A stretch of DNA of 64,000 bases, from assembly GCF_963678635.1 (NCBI RefSeq), contig NC_087065.1, positions 13,368,743 through 13,432,742 of the forward strand, written 5' to 3'. The translations under genes and the position numbers were made by a program. This stretch comes from Symsagittifera roscoffensis (taxonomy: Eukaryota; Xenacoelomorpha; Acoela; Convolutidae). Shown here one piece after another: positions 32,673 to 41,800 of the stretch (positions are counted from its first letter, which is position 1; each line of letters begins with the position of its first letter). The notes beneath the pieces were generated by a model. It saw nothing but the letters and a program-made list of their open reading frames with translations. It was not told where the DNA came from and did not search any database.

Positions 32673-33005
32673 GACACCTATAAAGTGGAAAACAAAATGT
32701 TGTACACTATTTTCAGAAAATTATGTCGATCTTTTTTTTAATTCAACCAAATTGATTTTTTGAGCTCTCCTAAATCACATTGGAAAAATCAAGCCTAAAA
32801 TTAAGGTACTTTTTGGAAAATGTGGGAAAAAAATCACTTTTTTGGCGCGCGCCTCACCTCAAATTTAGTATATATTAGCGCCAAAGGCACCTTAAGAAAA
32901 AATGTAGAGTCAGCCAGCCAAAAGTGGATATCTCAAATCAGTACAAAAGTGGGACCCCTTCGGTCTGCAGGGGAAGAAATCCCTGAGATTTTTTTTACTT
33001 TCAAC

Positions 33006-33079
33006 CATAGGCAGAAGCGGATTTATTGGGAGGGGGGAGGGGCGCCCGTTTTTCCTCCCAAAACCCGCTACTGCCTATG
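33006..33079. mobile_element. 74-bp palindromic element (unit 2 copy)
   Basis: Identical to 28781-28854, carried along by the duplication. Confidence 0.6.
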
Positions 33080-33612
33080 ATCTTAACTAAAACAAAATTA
33101 TGACCAATTCAAAAACGGAGCAGAAGATTACGGCAAACTCAGTCTCAGAAGACTTTTGTAAAAGCTCAAATTTTGTTCAACCTAATAATAGGTCAGTTTT
33201 TTAAAACGAAAAACCTGAAACATTTTTAAACAACCGTCCTCAAAAAATCTAAAACTATATAAAAACCTAAAACTGTATAAAAACCTAAAAATTGAGACCC
33301 TACATGGCGTGTGAGTGGATGACTTTCATAGGAAAACAAAAACTATATTGTAGCTTCCCAATTCTAATGAATTTAAAAAAAAAATTTATAAAGCAAACAC
33401 TCCTCCATAGGTCTTAAAAAGCAGTAGGAGCATTCAAGGCTTCGCCCTGATACTAATAGTTTTGTTAATTTCAATGCGAATAATTTCGCGCATTGAAACT
33501 GCCGCACTCATAATTGTTCAAAACTGAAGCCAGGCAACTTAAATGGTAGTTTTAATAAAACTGAAGTTTTGTCGCTTTTAAAATTGATATTAGGCAGTCC
33601 AAAATTAGTAAT

Positions 33613-33993
33613 TAATCAAAATTTTATTAAACAAAAATTATTCGGGACTTGCTTATGCACAGTCCGATCATCTGGGACTTTGCCCTAATTAGCGAGCAGC
33701 CTTGTTTGGAAGTTATAAGGGTTTAGTAGTTGTCAAGTTGCATTATATAGAGCAAAATTGCTCGTATATCAGGACAAAGCCCTGAATTTTTCGACTCTAT
33801 TTAAGGCAAAATAATTGAGAAAAAAAAGCACTTTTTTCATTCTTTCTTTGTTTTATCCCCCACACGCTGTGTTATTAACTAACGGTGTGCTAAGCGTCTC
33901 GTATTGTGACAGTAAGAATGAATTGCTTGTTTCAGTTTAATTTGCGTGTTCAGCATAATATATTGCACTTTAATTATCGCAAATTGGCCAAAT
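33613..33993 (+). repeat. 390-bp segment present only in unit 2
   Basis: Contains a left end of the 25.1-kb MITE family (TATCAGGACAAAGCCCTGAA then TTTCGACTCTATTTAAGG at 33772) and TTCGGGACTTGC..GGGACTTTGCCC. It is bounded by near-identical 12-mers, so unit 1 could have lost it by recombination between them. Confidence 0.6.
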
Positions 33994-35104
33994 TAGCAAT
34001 TTTGAAACCCCCATAACTTAAGCAAAAATAATCACAAGTCAAAAATTGTTTTAAATTTGAGCTCAGGGCAACAATTTATTCAGATGGCATAAAAAATTCT
34101 GTCAAAAGCGCTTAGTTAACAAGTCGAAAACTGACTGAATAAAAAACACACTAAGCATAAATATACTGGAGAAAGAAAGTAACGAAACTTTTCGTAAGTT
34201 TTTTGAATTTCCCTCAAAAAAGAATCCAAACGTGAATTTTTTTCAAAATACGTATAAAAACAACAAATTTGACCCTAACTGAACTGTTTGGTCGAACATA
34301 AAATTGATTGCGATAACATAAATGTGGAATTTTTGGACCAGATTATACTAAGGAGTACGTAAAATTTTCATATGGATTTTGGTAATTTGTTAGTCTAAGG
34401 TAATTTTTTGTGTAAGGTATTACAAAAAATTGAAAGTGAAACTTTGAGCTTCAAATCATAATGTCAAAAAGGTAGTTTTTTCAGAAAAAAAACTAAGTGT
34501 TTTGGGTTTAATTTCAACTTTTTGAATTTGAAACGTTTTCATTTGGGATAAACATTTGCTTGATAAAAAATTTTTTTTCAGTTAACTAGTTGCGTTCCTT
34601 TTTTTCTCCAGTATATTCTGCACTTTCTTCGAAAGTCGGAACACTAAATAATGGACGCAAAACGTCAAGTTCTCTATTAGTGCGTCATTTTTTGCGCAGC
34701 TCATCAATCATTCCAAAATGAATTGAAGCCAGTGAATTGATCCACGTAATGCAAATTTAAACATGCAAATTGTATCAAATTGTGTATTCTCTGTGTGGAT
34801 GGAAAAACTTCAAAAATAAAAATTTATTGGACAAAATAATCTAAAAAAAAACAATTAGACAACGTTTTTTTATTTCTTGAAACTTGATCCAAAACTTTTA
34901 AGGACGATCAATTTCGAACACATTCGGGACAGTCGAATCGCTCAGGATTTTGCCCGAGACGAGCAGTATCGTTTTATTTCAGTGCTGAGCGAAAAAAGGC
35001 TTCTGTTAATAAGGCAAAGCCTTGAATGTTCCTATTTCCCTTAATCGTATCTGCAGCAGGATCTACTCGAGTTAACAATATCTCCTCAAGCGTTGTTTTT
35101 CTAG

Positions 35105-35264
35105 GCAAAGAGGAATGTCTGTACCAGCTGCTGCGTGCTTGGCAAGGGGAGGCCAAATTCTGGCTTTTTAACCTCAGAGTCGTCATCGTGTATCTCCATA
35201 AGGCGAACAGACAAAAAGTGATCCAGAAGATATTCAAACATCCAGATATGCGTTTCTACACCAA
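35105..35264 (+). CDS. exon B: second half of the death domain
   Basis: A strong acceptor (GTTGTTTTTCTAG) precedes GC-AAA-GAG. The translation KEECLYQLLRAWQGEAKFWL and VVIVYLHKANRQKVIQKIF matches helices 4-6 of death domains: the Y-x-L-L-x-x-W helix, then L-x-x-x-L-x-K-x-x-R and the final I-x-x-K-I. The first two bases complete the glycine codon begun in exon A1/A2, so the phase agrees. The likeliest donor is CCAA/GTACAA at 35265, which leaves two bases that join exon C. Without splicing the frame runs to a stop at 35355. Confidence 0.68.
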
Positions 35265-35584
35265 GTACAAAATGAGTTCAGTAGAAGCGCGCCAATTTTG
35301 TAGCTTTTCGAAGACCGAGAGCCTAGGCTCTGGGCTCTGTTTGGCTAAACATTAAACATTGAGCAAAAATGTAGTAACATGTTCTTTAATATTTTGACAT
35401 TTTTAAAAATTTTCGAGACAGGACACGAGTTTGTGAAATTCACAAAGAACCGTCTTAAAATCCTTAAACTATCATAATCTTTGTTTCTTAATCAAGTTCA
35501 TCAAATTATCATAAAGGTAGCCAAAAACACTTATTTTACACTTACAACAACTCAGCCAATAAAAATTTGTTTGTACTTTAATAG

Positions 35585-35774
35585 ATGGATTGACCTAGAT
35601 CATCTAGTTCCAGATGAGTCATCTGGCACTCCCAGGTCGAAACAGAAGGTCATCATTGGAGGTCAAGTGCAAGTTAACGCAGATGAAAATGACAATAACA
35701 GTTTAGAAAGCAGTCAATTCAGCAAGGACGTAGTCGCATCTCTGGACAGTAACTACTTCAACCAAGAGAGTTAG
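35585..35774 (+). CDS. exon C: C-terminal tail of the death-domain protein
   Basis: An acceptor (TTTGTACTTTAATAG) precedes A-TGG. The exon encodes a 63-codon hydrophilic tail (WIDLDHLVPDESSGTPRSK, then an N/D/S-rich stretch ending YFNQES) and a TAG stop, with AATAAA 3 bases downstream (35778). The phase fits the exon B donor at 35265. No domain is seen in the tail. Its 3' part is copied in the adjacent tandem repeat. Confidence in the exon is moderate; the exact intron B-C borders are inferred. Confidence 0.55.
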
Positions 35775-36202
35775 AATAAACAGGATTTTGATCTAGAGTT
35801 TGCGTTTTTCGACACGCTGTACTCCTCAAATTTATTATACAATGGCTAGGGGCCGATTTAGGGGGACACCTTCACCAACTAAAGCCCCCCCCCCCCCCAC
35901 CTACATATTATTTTATCCTGTATTATTTCATCATTGGAGGTCAAGTGCAAGTTAACGCAGATGAAAATGACAATAACAGTTTAGAAAGCAGTCAATTCAG
36001 CAAGGACGTAGTCGCATCTCTGGACAGTAACTACTTCAACCAAGAGAGTTAGAATAAACAGGATTTTGATCTAGAGTTTGCGTTTTTCGACACGCTGTAC
36101 TCCTCAAATTTATTATACAATGGCTAGGGGCCGATTTAGGGGGACACCTTCACCAACTAAAGCCCCCCCCCACCTACATATTATTTTATCCTGTATTATT
36201 TC
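35651..36202. repeat. 278-bp tandem duplication across the end of exon C
   Basis: CATCATTGGAGGTCAAGTGC starts at 35651 and again at 35929. The two units agree except for the C run (14 at about 35885, 9 at about 36163). The duplicate contains the last 41 codons of exon C, the stop and the 3' flank. CATC is repeated again at the far end, so the join uses short microhomology. Confidence 0.88.
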
Positions 36203-36487
36203 ATCCCTCCGGTATTATTTTATCACATCCATTTTCGTCTGATCGAAAAATTTTCGACCGACACAAAATTTTTCCAAAAAGTGCCTTAAAACACCTTTGT
36301 GGCCTGTTTTTTCAAACATTTGCCTGCGGCCCAACATTAATGTCAAAATAGGGTTTCTATAGCGCTCTGGGAGCGCCCGGAAAACTAATTTGGTCAACTG
36401 GATTAAAATAAAAAATCGACAAAATTTTCGGAACATTTTAAAAAATTCGCCCACCCCCTCAAAAAATCCTAGATCCGACCCTGATAA
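36122..36487. mobile_element. MITE-like element with AGGGGCCGATTTAGG ends
   Basis: The left end AGGGGCCGATTTAGGGGG (36126) is matched at the right by the complement of CAGGGTCGGATCTAGG (about 36467-36484), each followed inward by a G/C tract and a CGACAAAA/TTGTCG-type body. Related sequence occurs at 50479-50640 (GGGGCGGATCTAGGATTTTC, then a G tract) and partly at 28490-28570. Confidence 0.5.
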
Positions 36488-36509
36488 TGGCTCAATAGGC
36501 GCCAATCGA

Positions 36510-37380
36510 ACGTTTATAGTTTTGATCAGCCAGAAATGGCAAATGGATGTCTTAAAATAGTACCAGGGGGCATGTGTAAAAATTTGGTAGCCAGAATTGA
36601 AAGAATGTCAGTCACCCCCCCCCCCCCCCCCCTCGCCACACTATTGATCGCATATTCAAGACTCAATTCAATCGAGCGAGATAAAAGTGTATCAAAAAGT
36701 GATACTTCGAAAATGAAAAAATATATAAAACTAAATTGATCAGTTTACGTTCATTTCATCTGAAGCTTATTTCAATAACATGGAGTTCAAGTAGTTTGCT
36801 GTATGACAGATCTCTCTGAAATAGATTAACTCGAGCTGAATGAGCTTAGTGTCCTTAGCTCCGATGTCACTGAAACAATCATGCAGAATGGCATGCAATT
36901 ATTGGTCATTAACTTTCTAAAATCAGGATTAAAAAAGCGAGTTCAACAAATGTGACTGCACTAAATTCTACAAAAAAGTAGAAAGATGAGTGCTGAAGCC
37001 AAATGAAAATTGAACGGCTTTGATTCGATTTATAGGTTATAATTTGTAATAATTATGGTCTCAAAACACCATTGATATATTGCAATGCAAACTGAAGGTC
37101 GTTAGAGTTTTGTACAACTAAATCTCTAAAACCCGGATCTGATTGGTTAAGTTCCCAAGCTGCAACTGTTTCCCTAATTGAGACAAGTTACATCTAATAT
37201 CCGTCTAATAAAAAAGTTAGGATATTTCTAGATTTGATGCAAGCATCACTAAGGCCGCAAGTTCTGTTTGGTTCAAGCGTTATCTTGTTTTTTTATACTT
37301 TTATTGCGAGACATATGGGCTGCAAGAAAAAAGTTTTACACGAGGCAAAAACCTCGAAAAAATTTGAATGAGGCACTGAA
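36510..37380. other. AT-rich sequence with a C15 tract, no gene recognised
   Basis: Includes a long C run at about 36616-36632. The short frame across it is a composition artefact. Nothing else is supported. Confidence 0.35.
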
Positions 37381-37429
37381 CTTTTGCTTATTGAAATTTG
37401 TTTCTCAAGCTGTCTGCTGCCTTGGGATT

Positions 37430-37970
37430 ATTAAGAGTATTTAACCTAGTGAGTACTTTTATATAGGTCTTTTTCAGGAAAAAGATTTTTTTCAGGAAAA
37501 AGTCTTGATATTTGTTCACGCTCACTTTTGATTTTTCGCGGTTTGACCTAAGATTTTTCTTAAGCTCAATGCAATTCAAGTGTTAAAAAAAGTTCTAAAA
37601 TTGAACAGCAAAAGTGTAAAGTCACCAAAAACGTGATCGACTTCTAATTTCGAAAAATGGAAATGAATTATCAGATTTCCCACCCTACTAAAAGTTTTAC
37701 ATATTGATCCAGTTTTCTCAAATTGGTCCAATTTTAACAAAAAAATTTCCATCATAAAATGTTCTACAAATTCAAATAGTTTTAAGGCCATTTTTTTCCG
37801 AAATACAAAATTTGAGGGATTTTTAAAATGCAAATCAGTTTTTTTTTTCAGTTTCCTTGCTTTCATATCTCTTTTCCAACTGTCAGTTGGCTATGTTTTT
37901 TCCTATTAATACAGACTATATATGTCTGACTTTTTTTGAATTCACAATTAATATAAAGTTGTTTTTATTC
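37430..37970 (+). repeat. dispersed repeat, family R1, copy 2
   Basis: Matches 15400-15960 with the GTTCACGCTCA, GTGATCGACTTC and CCAACTGTCAGTTGG landmarks. It also has a local doublet AGGAAAAAGATTTTTTTC/AGGAAAAAGTCTT near 37475-37505. Confidence 0.6.
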
Positions 37971-37999
37971 GCTCAAAACACGAAGGTAACCAAGTTTTG

Positions 38000-38642
38000 T
38001 GATTTATTGCGTCGAAGACTTAGTTCTCCAATTGATTGATACACTAAATTCATTGAAGTGGTTGTTTGCAAAAACGACCCTTGTCTCATTGCTTTGTTTT
38101 CTATTCCTCTTAAGTTGCCAATGTCAGAAAATTTAAGGCAGTAAAAAGCTGTTGACACAAAAGCCAGTTGATTGTTTTGAGAAAGAATTAGTAATGACCT
38201 AGTTGGGTGACTTCAATTTTTTTAAATTTGTTCTGCCTTGCTGAACTGTCAAACTTGTTTGGTTCAATCATTCGCTAGATGAAAAACGGACTTTTCTGTT
38301 GGTCAATGTATGTTGCGAATGTTAAATTTTTGCGAATTTGGCAATTGATTTGTTAAATCATCCTGGATATTTGGTTGAGGCCAATCTTGTTCTAGATGCA
38401 TTTCGATATTTGTTTTGCTAAGAAAAACTGCTTAAGCTTAGTAGGTTAAAATAATTACTACAAATCCGAGAAATAACGTTGAAATTTGTTTTTTTTTAAT
38501 GCTCGATGACTCTTTTTTTCATGAAGATAAACAAAATCAGAGCCTTTTGGACTTCGTTTTGTGTTTTCTGGCCCAAACAAATTTCAGCTCATAATTATTT
38601 CGAGATGCATCTGAGTTTTGCACAGTTTACTCCTTGCTGAAC
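38000..38642. other. AT-rich flank of the retroelement
   Basis: Nothing recognised. Its base composition is ordinary for the window and unlike the A+C-rich element that follows, and no capsid-coding frame is present. Confidence 0.4.
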
Positions 38643-38760
38643 GGCTCTCTTCTCCCCTGAAACTGAGACTAATGTGTGAAATTTGTTACCTTACCTTTTG
38701 TTTTAAGCTTTTCAAGTTTTTGTTCTGAATGGAAGTCAGTTATTAAATTTAAATTTTCTG
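38643..38760 (+). repeat. left flanking repeat of the retroelement (diverged LTR?)
   Basis: GGCTCTCTTCTCCCCTGAAAC, ATGTGTGAAATTTGTTACC and TTTTAAGCTTTTCAAG align with 48776-48899 at the other end of the element, in direct orientation. By hand, a 46-base core shows 12 mismatches (about 74% identity). The position (70-180 bp outside the outer ORFs on each side) is right for LTRs, but the divergence is too great for a young element. No tRNA-complementary primer site was recognised after it. Confidence 0.45.
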
Positions 38761-38831
38761 AAATCAAGATTGAAAAACAATTAATAGAATTTGGCTCCAT
38801 TAATATTGGAACCTGATCTAAACTACATTTT

Positions 38832-41800
38832 ATGAAACTAGAAGAAACGGAAAATCTGAAATTACAATACGTTAATAGAATTGAAACGACTCCCACTAAT
38901 ATTAATAATATACAGGAATCAGAGACAGACCTCGTTGAAAAAATCACTGAAATACTCAATATTTACGAAAAGAACCCGAACTTTAAAGGCAAACCATCTT
39001 TCAAAAAATGGTGTAATTATTGCCGACGATACGGACATAGTATTTCCGAATGTAGACAAAAACAGCAAGACAATCAAAATAAACCTCAAAAATATAAAGA
39101 ACCAAATAAATCATTCTATCAATACATGAAAAAAGATCAAAATCTACCGAACAAAACAGTCTACAGCAACAACAGTTCAGGAAAACCACTCCCGAACAAT
39201 ACAAATTATACAAGAAATCAATCACCATATAACTCAAGTTATAGAGGAAGATCACCAGAACGAAGAAACACGAATAATTCATCACAAAATCACTACAATA
39301 GACCAAATAGTCGAAATAACTACTCCAGATCAAATTCAAATACACAACGATTTGTTTCTAGATCTAATTCCCAATCAAGAAATAACTACTATCCAAACAA
39401 CCAATCACGAAATTCATCATACAATAGGAATAGAAACTACTCCTATAATCGAAATAGAAGTTATTCAAACAACCGAAACCAGAATTACCCGAACAATCAA
39501 TCAAGGAATAACTCATATAATAGATCGAACTATAACAGACCAAACAATAATTACCAAAACAGATCGCGAAATAATTCACAAAATCGACACTCAAGTTATA
39601 ATAATCGTTATAGAAATTATTCCCAATCACCACACCGGAATAATAATAACTATAATAATGCTAATAATCGCCACAGAAGTAGTACACCTAAACATCAAAG
39701 ACAAATCAATCAAGTACAATCTAATCCAGAAACAACATCAGACCCTCCAGGTATTGATGACACAGTAACTGATACGTTACAACTCAATCAAATAAACTGT
39801 ACATCATCAGATTCAGAAAGTGATACTGAAAACACTCTTTCTATCAATATGATAAAAGTCGAAAATGACTATGAATCTGTCATATATGAACAACCCTTTT
39901 CATCACACATATATGAAAATCAATCAGAATTTCTTCAAAATTATTACACTACACCCATAAATTCCACACCAACGACACAAGAAACAAATGAGATTAACAC
40001 TACAAATCAAACCAATAAAAATACCAAAACAAAATGCTTGAATACAAACCACATTTGTCAAAATATACAAAAAGAACAACCCAAAGAAAAAATTTGGACA
40101 ATACCATTTCTCTTAGAAAGCCCAAGAAATAAAGAATTTCAATCACCAGACCTTGAAATAGATTTTTTAATTGATTCAGGAGCAGAATCAAACATAATAA
40201 ACATCCCCACATGGAATGAAATAAAAACTTTACACCCAAAGCTAACACCTCTTGAAACCTCCAGTAAGTTAGCAACAGCACAAGGATCAACATTGATAAA
40301 CTACGGAAAAATCCAATTATTTCTCCTCCCCACCAGAACAATGGAACAAAGCAAAATTTTAAATAAGCCATTTAAACAAATATTCCATATCACTGACATT
40401 AAATATAATATCATTGGAATACCATTTATTTCGAAGTACATACCAACAATTAACATACTAAATAGTAAAATATTAATCAAAGATAAATATACAAAAACAA
40501 AAGAAACATCCTTAACATTTTTTCAAAGATTAAATAAACAACCACCATTCTTTTCAAAATTCTACCCGATATTTAACCAACAAAGGAAACACCTAAAACC
40601 ACTATCAGGAAATATCTATAATTTTTCAATCAAACAAGTTCACCAATATGATAAAGAACAAAACAAACAAAAATTTTATATGTCAGAATTTGAATTCAAA
40701 CCTATTCACAAATTTTTCAAAATCACAATCTCATCCATAAAATATTTGAAAAATTCGAATTCCGATATCATTTCCTTACATATCTATAACAACACACCTT
40801 ACCAAGTAACATTACCTTTAGGACTTTTAGGATATTGTGAAACCAACGCTACAATATCACCAATACACGAAAAAGCCTATCGCGTAAATAATATACTCCA
40901 ATTACTAGATATTTGCCAATCTACAATTCTTAATGAAGAATTATCTATAAATAATATAATAAGTAACGAAAACAGAAATACGGATTATTTCACAAAAACT
41001 CCATATTTCAAACCTACATTCAACATAAGTAACTACACAGAGGACCAACAAAAATTTTTAACAATGTTTAATTTCCAACATTCACAAATAACACAAGACG
41101 AATTCGAAAAATTAGCCAAACAGCTAATTAAATATTCATCAGTCTATGCAACATCAAAATTCGATGTTGGAAAAATCAGTTCATCACTACATCTCCCGTT
41201 AAAACCAGACGCAGTTTTCAAAAAACAGAGAGCAAGTAAAGTACCAATTCACTTACATGATAAAGTGAACAGATTACTCGATATTTTAGAACAATACAAC
41301 ATTATATCACCAGTTAATAAAGAAGAACAACCAAAAGGCAACACATTTATCAACCCCGTTATCATTCTAGCTAAAGGAGAATCATTAAAAATCGTTCTCG
41401 ACGCTAGATACCTCAATTCACTCATAGATGAATCAAAATGTAATTGGCCCATTGAACCAATACAAGTTATTTTAACAAAAATAAACGGCAAATACTTTAC
41501 AACCGCCGATATGAATAGTGCATACAATCAAATGCCACTAGATGAACAATCACGACGTTTAACACAATTTGTTATCGGAAACCAACAATATGAATTCAAC
41601 CGCTTATTCTATGGAATATCCATAGGACCAGCAGCCTTTTCAGCTTTTATGAGCAAAATTTTTAGACCACTGATACTCAAGAAAAACGCAATCACCTATT
41701 TAGACGATGTTTTTATGCAATCACAAACAAAAGACGAGATGTTCAATGTTTTAGAAAAATATCACCAAATACTTCAGAACGAAAATCTGAAGGCCGCCCC

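Larger units (their letters stand above)
30133..34744. repeat. unit 2 of the recent duplication, 4.6 kb
   Basis: Directly follows unit 1. Only scattered substitutions and homopolymer length changes separate the two, except the roughly 60-bp loss and the 390-bp extra segment. The extra segment is bounded by near-identical AAATTAGTAATT and AAATTAGCAATT. The same internal order at the related MITE near 25.4 kb (CAAATTGGCCAAA then AAACCCCC) suggests unit 2 is ancestral here and unit 1 suffered a deletion between short repeats. Confidence 0.88.

Noticed and set aside
33613-33993. 390-bp segment as a fresh transposon insertion in unit 2
   Set aside because: It lacks terminal inverted repeats and a target-site duplication, and the related MITE at 25.4 kb has the same continuity, so a deletion in unit 1 is simpler.
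36536-36739. Proline-run frame near 36.6 kb
   Set aside because: Produced by a C homopolymer.
38760-38831. Primer-binding site just before the pol frame (TGGCTCCATTAATATTGG)
   Set aside because: It starts with TGG, but I could not match it to the 3' end of any tRNA with confidence.
39352-39768. A 138-codon plus-strand frame overlapping the Asn/Arg-rich part of pol
   Set aside because: Ile/Thr-rich by-product of the AAT/CAA-rich sequence in another frame; no motif.
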